DNA of 55,564 nt. Source: SZUA-448 sp045627185 (lineage in GTDB: Bacteria; Bacillota; Clostridia; Lachnospirales; Lachnospiraceae). Position numbers and translations under genes: made by a program. The notes under the pieces were generated by a model that ran no database searches, was not told the DNA's origin, and saw only the letters and a program-made list of their open reading frames with translations. Shown here piece by piece: positions 1 through 8,028 of this stretch. Position 1 is the stretch's first letter. Each line of letters begins with the position of its first letter. The stretch is taken from NCBI GenBank assembly GCA_045627185.1, contig JAZQNE010000124.1, positions 1 to 55,564 on the forward strand, read 5' to 3'.

Positions 1-1234
1 CCACAGCAAGCACAAAACCGTAATTCTGCAGATAATACAGAATATCGCTGTTAACAAAGCCTCCGCAGCCCGTAAACATGGCACGGAGATATCCTCCGAG
101 TACGGGGAAATCCTCAATTGCGAACAGTGTGAAGCCAAGTACGACAATTACAATCAGGTACAGATGGCGTAAAAACGCCGGTGCCTTCTTTAAGAGTTTT
201 CCAAAGACGAACTTTTCAAGGCAGAGCAGCACACCGTAATATACGCCCCAGAGCACGTAATTCCACGATGCTCCGTGCCACATTCCTGTCAAAAACCATA
301 CGATTGCGATGTTGAGAATCTGTCTTGCAGTGCCCTTTCTGTTTCCGCCGAGCGGGATGTAAACGTAATCCCTGAACCACGTGGAAAGCGAAATGTGCCA
401 GCGGCGCCAGAAATCCGTGACGGAATCGGCACTGAGCGGGTAAATGAAGTTCTCCATAAAGTTGAAGCCCATCATCTTTCCAAGGCCGATTGCCATATCG
501 CTGTATGCTGAAAAATCAAGATAAAGCTGAAGTGTAAAGGTGATTGCGCCAAGCCATGCAAATACAACGGTCATGTTGCCCGGAGCGGTTGCCTTTGCCG
601 TATCCCAAAGCGGACCAAGGCGGTTGGCAAGGAGCACCTTTTTCAGAAGGCCGTATACAAATCGCTCAACTCCGTCAAAGAAGTCCTTTTGCGTAATCAC
701 GCGTGAATGGAGCTCATCACGAACCGTTGAATAACGCACAATCGGCCCGGCTATAAGCTGGGGGAACATCGATACGTACATCAGATACTCAAAATAATTC
801 TTCTCTGCCGTAACTTCACGGCGGTAAAGGTCAATTGTGTAGCTGAGTGTCTGGAATGTAAAGAAGCTGATTCCTATGGGAAGCGCAATATTCGCAAGCG
901 GAAGATTTGTCTTGAATATTCCGTTTACGCTTCCAATAAAGAAATCCGCATATTTGAAAAATCCGAGAATTGAAAGGTCAATTACTATTGATGCAATAAG
1001 GCAGGCTTTGCGCTTGCCGGGTTTGTCATCCACGCGCTGCATAAGCCTTCCGAGCAGATAATCCGAAAACGTCACGCCCAGCATCAGCAGAATGTAAACA
1101 GGCTCGCCCCATGCATAAAAGACTAAACTGAAGAAAAGCAGTACATAATTTCTGCACTGCTTTGGTAAAACAAAATATAGCGCTAAAAATAGCGAAAAGA
1201 AAAAGAACAAATAAATCAGACTGCTAAAAACCAT
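1..1234 (-). CDS. MBOAT family membrane O-acyltransferase (AlgI/DltB-like), partial
   Basis: A polytopic membrane enzyme of the MBOAT superfamily, which passes acyl groups (acetyl or D-alanyl) across the membrane to cell-surface polymers. I translated it directly. It opens MVFSSLIYLFFFFSLFLALY, then FYAWGEP, which is typical of AlgI/DltB N-termini. Further in are WHISLSTWFRDYVYIPLGG and GMWHGASWNYVLWG; the second carries the invariant active-site histidine. About 411 codons are visible and the C-terminal end (usually some 50-100 residues more) runs off the left edge. It lies 70 bp after the DUF4358 lipoprotein gene and is the last visible gene of a cassette with an SGNH esterase, as in alginate or peptidoglycan O-acetylation loci. 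The acylated polymer cannot be told from sequence. Confidence 0.9.
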   Translation of the reverse strand, partial: MVFSSLIYLFFFFSLFLALYFVLPKQCRNYVLLFFSLVFYAWGEPVYILLMLGVTFSDYLLGRLMQRVDDKPGKRKACLIASIVIDLSILGFFKYADFFIGSVNGIFKTNLPLANIALPIGISFFTFQTLSYTIDLYRREVTAEKNYFEYLMYVSMFPQLIAGPIVRYSTVRDELHSRVITQKDFFDGVERFVYGLLKKVLLANRLGPLWDTAKATAPGNMTVVFAWLGAITFTLQLYLDFSAYSDMAIGLGKMMGFNFMENFIYPLSADSVTDFWRRWHISLSTWFRDYVYIPLGGNRKGTARQILNIAIVWFLTGMWHGASWNYVLWGVYYGVLLCLEKFVFGKLLKKAPAFLRHLYLIVIVVLGFTLFAIEDFPVLGGYLRAMFTGCGGFVNSDILYYLQNYGFVLAV

Positions 1235-1304
1235 AATTGCTCCGTCTATATTTAACTCTTCAGTTGCTTATCCGATGCATTTCTCAAGCTTTCGTGTCAG
1301 AAAC

Positions 1305-1772
1305 TTATCTGATGCATTCTTCCGCAATCTTCTTCAGTTCATCAACCTTTTCCGATGAAATCAGGTAAACATAGTTTCCTTTTTCAACAACAACTGCTTT
1401 TTCAAGTACGGGAACCTGATCGGGCATATATGAGCCGAATACCTGAATTCTTTCTTCAATGTACCGGTCAAGTTTTTGCTTTACTTCATCAGCTTTTGCT
1501 TTGTCTTTAAGCTGCATAATGATAATGAATTCTGCCTTAAGAACGTCCTCGCTCTGCGCAAATACGCCCTCTGCATAATCATCTGTTGTGTAGCCGAACT
1601 GATTTTCAATCTGCTCATCGCCAAGGTCTATCATGGCAGATTCAAATGTGACCTTATCAGTCATTTCTTTAAGTGTTTCCTTGGGACTGAGTGAGGTTTT
1701 CTGCTCTCCGCAGCCAACAAGTGCTGCAAAGCACAATACAGCCGCAAGAACGGCAGCAATAATTTTTTTCAT
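1305..1772 (-). CDS. DUF4358 family lipoprotein
   Basis: A secreted lipoprotein of about 155 residues. A signal peptide (MKKIIAAVLAAVLCFAALVG) ends in a lipobox with Cys in VGCGEQ. The mature part resembles the DUF4358 family seen in Clostridia: an acidic N-terminal half, MQLKDKAKADEVKQKL in the middle and a GNYVYLISSE strand near the end. I chose the ATG at 1772 because GGGAGA lies 8 bases upstream and the signal peptide begins there; an in-frame ATG 18 bases earlier has no ribosome site. It sits between the SGNH lipoprotein (46 bp upstream) and the MBOAT gene, so it is probably an accessory of that acylation system. The family has no assigned biochemical role that I know of. Confidence 0.75.
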   Translation of the reverse strand: MKKIIAAVLAAVLCFAALVGCGEQKTSLSPKETLKEMTDKVTFESAMIDLGDEQIENQFGYTTDDYAEGVFAQSEDVLKAEFIIIMQLKDKAKADEVKQKLDRYIEERIQVFGSYMPDQVPVLEKAVVVEKGNYVYLISSEKVDELKKIAEECIR

Positions 1773-1817
1773 AATATATCTCCCGGGCAAATGCCCTTAA
1801 ATGTGCTTGGAAAAGAA

Positions 1818-2777
1818 TTATCTGAATGTGTCAAGATATTCTTCCATAAGCTGTTCCTTAGCGTACTGAACCAGAATATCGTCCCAAATCAGGTAGGGGG
1901 CTACATTATAATCATCAGTTGAAAAAAGCTTTTTGTTCTTGTCAGCATAGTCCAACCTAATATGTACGTTCGTTCCGTCAGAGTACTCAGGTTTCATGGC
2001 ATTGTTTTCATTTCTGAAAGGTGTTGCAACATCAATAAAGCCAAAACCTTTTTCTTTAGCATATGCCTCAATCCTGCGGTTTGCTTCCATAACGTTTACA
2101 TTATTAAGTCCCGAACCGTCATCATGAAAAACTTCTTTTCCTTCAAGAACAGGAGTCAGAGACATAAGATAAATCTTTACATCAGGAGCAGCTGCCAGAA
2201 CTTTATTAATCAAAGCATCATAATTCTCCATAAATTTATCAACGCCGGTAGGTCCTATGTCATTAAGGCCAAAGAACATCATTACTCTGCTTTTTTCAAG
2301 TTGGGGAATAACCTTCCAGAGTTTTGCTGTTTCGCCTTTGTAAACAGGCTCTTCTGCATGACCCTCATCTGAAACAGCCAGACGTGCCGCATTACTGATG
2401 CTTACAAGCCAATTACTCTGGCTAAACTTGCCAAACAGTTCTTCTCTGCAGTAAGGGCCTTTCCACTCATAATGTGCAAGAACCGAATCTCCGCACCAAA
2501 CACAGTCGCCCAGAAAATCTATCGGGTCAAAGTCATCCGGAGTTACATCAGGAAGCACCGGTGTAGGTGTTGCGGGAACATCTGTAGGTGCTGCAGGTGT
2601 ATCTGTAGGGGCACCTGTAGGCTTGTCTTCAGGTGCGGTTGTAGGTGCGTCCGAAGGAGCATCAACCGGAGGATTTGTAGGACTTACTTCATTTCCGTTC
2701 TTGTCACAAGCCACAAGAAGCATTGCAAAAGCAAGCATAACAACAAGGGTACTTAACTTAAATAATTTTCTCTTCAT
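1818..2777 (-). CDS. SGNH/GDSL-type hydrolase lipoprotein
   Basis: A lipid-anchored extracellular esterase or acyltransferase of 319 residues. The signal peptide ends in a lipobox with Cys in LLVACDKNG. A long Pro/Thr-rich spacer (about residues 30-75) follows, then an SGNH fold. Visible blocks are the Ser block CVWCGDSVLAHYEW, the Asn block FFGLNDIGPTG and, near the C-terminus, a DGTNVHIR segment where the Asp-x-x-His pair of the family normally lies. Such proteins pair with MBOAT proteins to deliver or remove acetyl groups on surface glycans. It is first in a three-gene cassette behind a good promoter (2830-2858). No standard ribosome site precedes the ATG; the leader holds a small CGGGCA/TGCCCG hairpin at 2788-2800. 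Confidence 0.8.
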   Translation of the reverse strand: MKRKLFKLSTLVVMLAFAMLLVACDKNGNEVSPTNPPVDAPSDAPTTAPEDKPTGAPTDTPAAPTDVPATPTPVLPDVTPDDFDPIDFLGDCVWCGDSVLAHYEWKGPYCREELFGKFSQSNWLVSISNAARLAVSDEGHAEEPVYKGETAKLWKVIPQLEKSRVMMFFGLNDIGPTGVDKFMENYDALINKVLAAAPDVKIYLMSLTPVLEGKEVFHDDGSGLNNVNVMEANRRIEAYAKEKGFGFIDVATPFRNENNAMKPEYSDGTNVHIRLDYADKNKKLFSTDDYNVAPYLIWDDILVQYAKEQLMEEYLDTFR

Positions 2778-2829
2778 CTTTTCAAACCGGGCACTGCCCG
2801 ACCCCCAAATCTAAAAATTACCGCCCAAT

Positions 2830-2858
2830 ATCTTACCAAGAAATCAGGAAAATATCAA
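2830..2858 (-). promoter_or_regulatory. Promoter of the SGNH-DUF4358-MBOAT cassette
   Basis: On the minus strand, TTGATA (2858-2853) and TAAGAT (2835-2830) are separated by exactly 17 bases and lie about 55 bases upstream of the SGNH start codon. This matches a sigma-70/SigA promoter with one or two deviations per hexamer. Confidence 0.6.
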
Positions 2859-2881
2859 CCCAAAATTTCGCATATTAAGTA

Positions 2882-3500
2882 GAGTCAGTGGGGACGGTTC
2901 TGCTGGTTTAAGACATCATATGTTCTGCAGGTTTCCACGCCATCAGGTCTCGGCACTCGCCTCCATGCCTGTATGTAATTCCCGGCTGTCGCAGCAGCCG
3001 GGAATTTACCTTAAAAAAAGCCTTTTTGATTTTTTTATGGTAGCAAAAAAAGCCTTACCTTAAGAATATAAATATATTCTTATTTATGGTAAGTCATTTT
3101 TTGACATTTTAAAATTTTACCTTACTTCTTTTGAAACTTGTCAGCCTTAAGGTAATTTCCCGACTTTCCAAGGGCTTTTTTTCTCAAAACTTGCAGACGA
3201 GTACAGTTGAATGTCTTTCTTTGCCCGAAAACCAATCAAATTTACCGTTTTATTTTTCATTGAGTCAATAATTATGGTAATCTTCTTAAACTCGCTTTTT
3301 TCATCTACCTTAAAAAAAGCCTTTTTAAATTCTATAAGGTAACGAAAAAAAACCTTACCTTGAAAAATTTTTAATCAACCAAGTTATGGTAAATTCAGAA
3401 AGAACAATCAGTTTCAGCAAACTGATTGTCCCTTAAATTACCTTATTGTTTCTTTAAGCGCCTGTGTCCCTAAACAGCATTCCCGATTATATGACTCACT
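2882..3500. repeat. Gene-free repeat region with TTACC/GGTAA inverted motifs, possible MITE-like element
   Basis: This 0.6 kb A+T-rich stretch carries no plausible gene. It begins with GAGTCAGTGGGGACGGTTCT, the same start as the palindrome near 55371, and ends near 3491-3500 with TGACTCAC in the opposite sense. The inner ends TAAACCAGCA (reading the left end inverted) and TAAACAGCA (right end) also resemble each other, so the region may have degenerate terminal inverted repeats. Inside are a perfect 12-bp hairpin (AATTCCCGGCTG, 2977-3006), an inverted repeat CTTACC...GGTAAG with a second AAGAATATA/TATATTCTT stem inside it (3054-3093), and several more TTACCTT and AAGGTAA copies near 3007, 3118, 3152, 3290, 3308, 3339, 3355, 3388 and 3439. 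No transposase gene is present. Confidence 0.5.
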
Positions 3501-3528
3501 TCTCTTCATTAATTGCACCAAACAGCTC

Positions 3529-4740
3529 TTATGACACATTTTTAGGCTTTCTTGCTCTGTAATTCATCAATTCGTCCGCAATGGGCAGAAATGCTTCAAC
3601 AAGTTGCGGGTCAAACTGCGTACCGCTGCCCTTCTCAAGTTCTTTATGTATGGTTCTGGGTGACAGGTGTTTTCTGTAAACACGGTCTGAATTCATAGCG
3701 TCAAATGCATCTGCAAGTCCGATTATTCTTCCCTCAAGAGGAATATCTTCACCCTTTAACCCATTCGGATAACCGGTTCCATCATACCTTTCATGGTGGT
3801 ATTTAGCGCCAAGATCAACATTCTTCAAAATAGTAAGATCCTTAAGAATTGCCGCGCCTGCGGTTGTATGTGTTTTCATAATTTCAAATTCTTCCTTCGT
3901 AAGCCGTCCCGGCTTATTCAGAATCGAATCACTTACGGCAATTTTACCAATATCATGAAGAAGAGCAATCTCCTTAATTTCCTCAACTTTACTATTTGGC
4001 ATTCCCGCAGCTTTGGCAATTCGACGGGCATATTCAGCAACTCTTTTTGAATGTGCCTGCGTATATGTGTCCTTTGCATCGACTGCATTACTGATTGACA
4101 TAATTGTTTGAATTGATATGTCCTTCACACGGTTATGCTCATCGCGAACCGCCTTTTGCAGTTTCATTCCATAATTCAACTGACGTACCTGGACAATGTG
4201 CTTCTGAACCATCAAAGCAAAAGACAACGCCAAATCCGCAAAATACAAAATTGGGAAACGGTCCATAAAGGTTTCCGAATAAGAAGCCTTAACAATGTTC
4301 CGAAGAGGTGTATAAAACAGAGCAATAAGAAAAATCTGAAAATATAGGCTAACTGCCAAACCAAGCTGGAGCCCGAAAAGTTCCATTGCAGCAATCGGAA
4401 CAAGCATAATCCAAAGAATAGCAAACCCGTCGTTTCCGCCAATTACAGCATATACACTGCACATAAACATACACAGGGTGGCTGCAAGAATCGAAGCTGT
4501 TTTTGATTTGCCTTTTTTTTGCAAAAAGGCAGCTGCAAGCATTCCCAAAGTAAGTCCCAGCGTAGAGCAGGACATAAAGAGATTCCGATGCTGAATATTC
4601 AAAATAGTCAGGCAAAAACATACTATTGCCAATCCCAGATATATAATAACTGCGGCTTTTTTCATGATGGCCTTTTCACGTGCATCATCACCCGGTAATT
4701 TAATATACCTGATTATTTTTTTCACAATCCGAAATTTCAA
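3529..4740 (-). CDS. Membrane-anchored HD-GYP domain c-di-GMP phosphodiesterase
   Basis: About 403 residues. The N-terminal half has five to six hydrophobic segments. The C-terminal half is an HD-GYP domain with HSKRVAEYA, the metal-binding LLHDIGKIAV, then HHERYDGTGYPNGLKG (the GYP signature) and GRIIGLADAFDAM. These proteins hydrolyse cyclic-di-GMP at a di-iron centre and so control motility, attachment or sporulation-type decisions. The first ATG (4776) would lie at or next to the transcription start predicted from the promoter at 4782-4810 and has no ribosome site. A TTG at 4740, preceded by GGAGG with a 7-base gap, is the better start. It diverges from the DUF2889-like gene. Confidence 0.9.
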   Translation of the reverse strand: MKFRIVKKIIRYIKLPGDDAREKAIMKKAAVIIYLGLAIVCFCLTILNIQHRNLFMSCSTLGLTLGMLAAAFLQKKGKSKTASILAATLCMFMCSVYAVIGGNDGFAILWIMLVPIAAMELFGLQLGLAVSLYFQIFLIALFYTPLRNIVKASYSETFMDRFPILYFADLALSFALMVQKHIVQVRQLNYGMKLQKAVRDEHNRVKDISIQTIMSISNAVDAKDTYTQAHSKRVAEYARRIAKAAGMPNSKVEEIKEIALLHDIGKIAVSDSILNKPGRLTKEEFEIMKTHTTAGAAILKDLTILKNVDLGAKYHHERYDGTGYPNGLKGEDIPLEGRIIGLADAFDAMNSDRVYRKHLSPRTIHKELEKGSGTQFDPQLVEAFLPIADELMNYRARKPKNVS

Positions 4741-4781
4741 AAACCTACCTCCAAATGGGCTAAACTCGCTTGCCATCTATA

Positions 4782-4810
4782 ATTGTACGTATTATCATGA
4801 TTATTGTCAA
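4782..4810 (-). promoter_or_regulatory. Promoter of the HD-GYP gene
   Basis: On the minus strand TTGACA (4810-4805), a 17-base spacer and TACAAT (4787-4782) form a near-consensus SigA promoter. Its predicted start point falls at about the first ATG of the HD-GYP frame, which supports the downstream TTG start with its GGAGG site. Confidence 0.75.
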
Positions 4811-4838
4811 TCATATTTAGCAAAAATAACTTCACATA

Positions 4839-4867
4839 TTGACAAGTTATATTATGTATTTTATACT
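4839..4867 (+). promoter_or_regulatory. Promoter of the DUF2889-like gene
   Basis: TTGACA (4839-4844), a 17-base spacer and TATACT (4862-4867) lie about 75 bases before the start codon. This promoter and the HD-GYP promoter diverge from a gap of 28 bases, so a single bound regulator could control both. Confidence 0.75.
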
Positions 4868-4943
4868 GTTTTATGTACTGAAAGCCTGTAAGGTCAGTAA
4901 ACTTGCGTATTATAAAAAATAACTTTGGGAAGGTTATTTAACT

Positions 4944-5906
4944 ATGGGGGAAAAAGATAAAAGGCTGATTAAGGATTATGTTCTTGACGAAGGGATTGTC
5001 AAGAGAACCTCAACCGTTCGCATTGAAAAACGCGGTTCAGACAAGCAGATAACTGCCTGGCAGTGTTCAATGATTGACATGATCAGAACCACATTAAAGT
5101 TCTATTCCATCCTTGAAATCACGCTTAATTCTGACGGTATTGTTACCGCTGCCACTCTTTCTGAGGACTTCAGTGGCTCGCAGGGGCCATTCTGCAGGCC
5201 CGAATGCTTAAACAGACTTGTGAACAAATACCTTGTTGGTATGTCATTTGACAAAGACAACACTGTTTTCAGGAACAAGAATATGTTCGCATGTCGTCAT
5301 ATCTTCGAGCTTGTATCAGCAGCTATTACCTTTTACAGGTTCTGTGATTTTTCCACCGACCGTGACGAATATGTTTTCTCGGACACTCTGCACGCGGACT
5401 GCAACAGTGATGGTACAGAAATCAGTTCGAAAAATCAATTCGAATTAAATGGAAACGCATATTGTTTTTATATCGGCTTTTCATACAATCCGGATAATAT
5501 CAAAATTAATAATGCCGGATTTTTTACTGATATAAATCATTTGAAAATGCATATCCGTTTTACGCAAAATGATGATGAACTGATTGCCACTACCGAATCA
5601 TTTTCAGACCTTCATGACGATTTAACCATTAAAACCCGCTTTATGCGCATACTGACAGGTTATTGGAACAAGGTCAGCAAAATATGCGGAGCAGGTAAAA
5701 ACTTCTATTTTTCAAGTCTTCAGCCAATCTCTCTTACAGGTATGGTACTTGAAATGCTTGTAAGAGTCATTCGTTCCGACAATCCTGCATGCTTTGGCGG
5801 GCTGCTCAGGAGCATGCAGCATGCAAACGGCAAGCCTTTGTGCCTTGGTATGGTAATTTCCAATGAAGACCTTCCGGAGCACTTTCCGGAACTGTTTACC
5901 GAATAA
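4944..5906 (+). CDS. Uncharacterised protein, weak resemblance to DUF2889
   Basis: 320 residues, soluble, with no signal peptide or membrane segment. The central part (about residues 40-135) follows the layout I associate with DUF2889: strand-rich sequence, QGPFCRPECLNRLVNKYLVGM, and then ACRHIFELVSAAITFYR, where DUF2889 members have a conserved Cys-x-His-Leu motif. This is pattern recognition, not a search result. The C-terminal half (about 140-320) is alpha/beta and I do not recognise it. The start has GGAAGG 11 bases upstream. It is a single gene, divergent from the HD-GYP enzyme and closed by the terminator at 5949-5982. A role connected to c-di-GMP is only suggested by position. Confidence 0.6.
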   Translation: MGEKDKRLIKDYVLDEGIVKRTSTVRIEKRGSDKQITAWQCSMIDMIRTTLKFYSILEITLNSDGIVTAATLSEDFSGSQGPFCRPECLNRLVNKYLVGMSFDKDNTVFRNKNMFACRHIFELVSAAITFYRFCDFSTDRDEYVFSDTLHADCNSDGTEISSKNQFELNGNAYCFYIGFSYNPDNIKINNAGFFTDINHLKMHIRFTQNDDELIATTESFSDLHDDLTIKTRFMRILTGYWNKVSKICGAGKNFYFSSLQPISLTGMVLEMLVRVIRSDNPACFGGLLRSMQHANGKPLCLGMVISNEDLPEHFPELFTE

Positions 5907-5948
5907 TCGAGTAAGAGACGGTGATCAACCGTTATGCTCACCACTGAC

Positions 5949-5982
5949 AAAAGCCGCCCTTCGCGCAGAAGGAGCGGCTTTT
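5949..5982. terminator. Terminator hairpin AAAAGCCGC/GCGGCTTTT
   Basis: AAAAGCCGC (5949-5957) pairs with GCGGCTTTT (5974-5982), and CCTT/AAGG extends the stem inside. A/T runs on both sides let it serve both strands, ending the DUF2889-like gene from the left and the methionine sulfoxide reductase operon from the right. Confidence 0.75.
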
Positions 5983-5985
5983 GAA

Positions 5986-6100
5986 TTATAACAGTTTATT
6001 TATGTTTTGTTTCATTTTTGCGGACAAAAGACATACGGTTGAAAGAGTAGCAGCCATCAGCAGTGAAAAAATCCAAAGGCAAATGACAATATTTGTTCAT
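5986..6100 (-). pseudogene. Small membrane peptide ORF with an apparent frameshift
   Basis: An ATG at 6100 overlaps the stop codon of the upstream reductase gene (ATGA) and has GAGGGGG at a 7-base gap, so translation should start there. That frame gives a 34-residue product with no obvious structure. Dropping one A from the following AAA run switches to a frame encoding a typical single-span membrane peptide (about IVICLWIFSLLMAATL, then a basic tail KMKQNINKLL) ending at 5986. This suggests a real small membrane protein broken by a one-base insertion, or a sequencing error in the A run. Equally, both frames may be chance. Confidence 0.3.
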
Positions 6101-6561
6101 AACAGCGCCCCCTCAAGCACCTTCACCATTTCTTCAAGCTCTGTCTTCTCTTTCCCGGTAAACCTGCTCTTCACCGGGCTGTCAATATCCAGAACACCAA
6201 ACAGTTTCCCATCTTTATGAATAGGGATTACAATTTCAGATTCCGAATCAGAATCGCAGGCGATATGGCCGGAAAAGCAGTGGACATCATCTACAACCAC
6301 GGTTTCATCACGCTGTGCAGCTGTTCCGCAAACGCCCTTACCGATTGCAATTTCAATGCATGCAACCTTGCCCTGGAAAGGCCCAAGTACAAGCTTTCCG
6401 TCCTCTAGAAGATAGAATCCGGCCCAGTTCAGGCGGTCATAATAATGGAAAATCAAAGATGCTGTATTGGCCAGATTGGCAATAAGATGCGGCACATCCT
6501 CTGTTACGGCATGTACCTGCTGTGTCAGGGTAAGGCCTGAAAGATTATCAGCTTCACTCAT
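6097..6561 (-). CDS. msrC: Free methionine-(R)-sulfoxide reductase (GAF domain)
   Basis: A 154-residue single GAF-domain protein that reduces free L-methionine-(R)-sulfoxide, part of cytoplasmic oxidative repair. The family hallmark is three cysteines spaced 10 and 24 residues apart. They are present as Cys68 (KVACIEIAIG), Cys78 (GKGVCGTAA) and Cys102 (GHIACDSDSESE), matching the E. coli YebR/MsrC arrangement. NWAGFYLL and LVLGPFQG at about 45-65 are also family-like. The ATG at 6561 has GTGAGG 9 bases upstream; the frame is open to a TTG two codons earlier. It overlaps or abuts the membrane-protein gene upstream, so the two are probably co-transcribed. Confidence 0.92.
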   Translation of the reverse strand: MSEADNLSGLTLTQQVHAVTEDVPHLIANLANTASLIFHYYDRLNWAGFYLLEDGKLVLGPFQGKVACIEIAIGKGVCGTAAQRDETVVVDDVHCFSGHIACDSDSESEIVIPIHKDGKLFGVLDIDSPVKSRFTGKEKTELEEMVKVLEGALL

Positions 6562-6563
6562 TT

Positions 6564-7016
6564 TCAAATCCTCACTTTTTTCGCAATATAATCAAGAAGC
6601 AGCAGAAGCAGCACTGACGGGATGCCGAAAACAATCATGTAATACCCGACAAGTGCAACTATGTCCGTTCCGCAAAAGAGCATAATCACGGATGACACCG
6701 TAAGCATTGCCCCAATTACAAGCGCGGAAAAGCCGTATGCCTTATATGGATTGAAAACTTTCTCCGTACGTGCATAGCGCGAATTAACAGTATTTTTCGC
6801 ACGGACATCCGGTCTGATTGAATGCTTTGTACAGAAGAAAACTGCCAAAACACAGATTGCATGGATTGCGGTAATTGCCATCAGCTCAATCAGAATAAAA
6901 TCTGTTGCAATCTTAAGGTTTTTAGCATAATTCTCATACAGAATAAGTCCGACCGCACTGACAACAGCAAGCGGCAGGCTGATAAACAGCATTTTTGTGA
7001 TTTTTTTATCTTTCAT
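6564..7016 (-). CDS. Small polytopic membrane protein, unknown
   Basis: 150 residues with four predicted membrane spans, at about residues 8-28, 38-60, 98-115 and 120-142. A basic cytoplasmic loop between spans 2 and 3 contains RYARTEKVFNPYKAYG. I do not recognise a family. It ends immediately before msrC and is probably the first gene of that pair. Nothing in the sequence suggests a specific substrate or enzymatic role. Confidence 0.6.
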   Translation of the reverse strand: MKDKKITKMLFISLPLAVVSAVGLILYENYAKNLKIATDFILIELMAITAIHAICVLAVFFCTKHSIRPDVRAKNTVNSRYARTEKVFNPYKAYGFSALVIGAMLTVSSVIMLFCGTDIVALVGYYMIVFGIPSVLLLLLLDYIAKKVRI

Positions 7017-7078
7017 ATCCGAACCCTTTCCCTAAGACATTTCATCCGGCCCTGCAGTTATGTGCAGCCCCGGGCATT

Positions 7079-7978
7079 TCATCTGACCTTGTGGTCATGT
7101 GTAACCTCAAAATTACGCTTCAGGGCGTTCATAACAATGTTCATGGTCAGATTCGCCTTTTTATCGCAATTATCAAGCATCACGTAGACATTTTCCGGCA
7201 GGAGCTGCTTTTCCTGCTCGGAAACAATTGCGCAAAGTCTTGTGCCGTCTACATATTGTAGCAGATTCATGGCTAAAAATCCACCGAAAGCTATAACCGG
7301 TTCTTTTGAAAGCGATGCTGCTGTTTTTCCTGTAATTTCCCTGTGTTTAAGCGGAAAAACGCCCTTCGGAAGTTCCAAAATGAACTGCTCATAATTTGCA
7401 TTTTCAAAAGAATCATAAACAAAATAGCACTTCTTTGGATTGCCAAGCGCAATCAGCGCCTTTTCCACAAGGAACGGAACATCCTCATAAATCTGATAAA
7501 ACAGCTCATCATTCACCTTCATGTCAACGCAGATAACAGGCACAAGATAGTTGTCCGCAAGACTTCTGAAATCCGTATGGTTCAGATCTATGGCGATGAT
7601 TGCGTCAATATTCCTGTTAATCGGAAGGCCCTCCTCCGTCTTATGCGCCGGAATGAAGGTAACATCATATTTCATGCGGTTCAGGCGCTCAATCAGCATA
7701 TTCGAGAAAGTCAGGATATGCGCATCACGCGTCACAACGCCCGACAGGGTGTATGAAATGCCTATTGCGTTATTTCTGCCCGTCGCAAGGCTTTTTGCCG
7801 CATGCGAAGGCACATAATTCATAAGATTGGCTATCTGAAGAATTCTTTTGCGTGTTCCGGCGGGAATTTTCTGGTCTGTACGCCCGTTCATAACGTACGA
7901 TACGGTCGCAACCGATACGCCCGCCTCACGTGCCACATCTTTTGCCGTAACTTTTTTATTGTTCTCTTCTGTGTTCAT
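7079..7978 (-). CDS. LacI family transcriptional regulator of the maltodextrin operon
   Basis: 299 residues. The N-terminal LacI-type helix-turn-helix is textbook: VTAKDVAREAGVSVATVSYV, then NG..DQKIPAGTRKRILQIA and YVPSHAAKSLATGR with the hinge helix. A periplasmic-binding-protein-like effector domain follows, but it is compact (the family usually has 330-345 residues) and its second lobe is poorly conserved, so the ligand may be unusual. It is divergent from the maltose/amylase operon, whose promoter holds a 27-bp inverted repeat at 8339-8365 suited to a LacI dimer. I infer repression relieved by a maltodextrin or a phosphorylated or disaccharide derivative; the ligand is not visible in sequence. 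Confidence 0.85.
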   Translation of the reverse strand: MNTEENNKKVTAKDVAREAGVSVATVSYVMNGRTDQKIPAGTRKRILQIANLMNYVPSHAAKSLATGRNNAIGISYTLSGVVTRDAHILTFSNMLIERLNRMKYDVTFIPAHKTEEGLPINRNIDAIIAIDLNHTDFRSLADNYLVPVICVDMKVNDELFYQIYEDVPFLVEKALIALGNPKKCYFVYDSFENANYEQFILELPKGVFPLKHREITGKTAASLSKEPVIAFGGFLAMNLLQYVDGTRLCAIVSEQEKQLLPENVYVMLDNCDKKANLTMNIVMNALKRNFEVTHDHKVR

Positions 7979-8028
7979 TTTCTGTCACCTGTTTTACATT
8001 ATTGCAATTTTTACTATAATTTTCTTCC

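Noticed and set aside
2472..2756. Cys/Arg-rich plus-strand frame resembling a zinc-finger repeat
   Set aside because: It is the reverse of the Pro/Thr-rich linker of the SGNH lipoprotein, which produces artificial Cys-Arg repeats.
2882..3500. Repeat-rich region considered as a CRISPR array or replication origin
   Set aside because: Repeat spacing is irregular, copies are inverted and only 7-10 bases long, and there are no cas or replication genes; DnaA-box-like clusters are not apparent.
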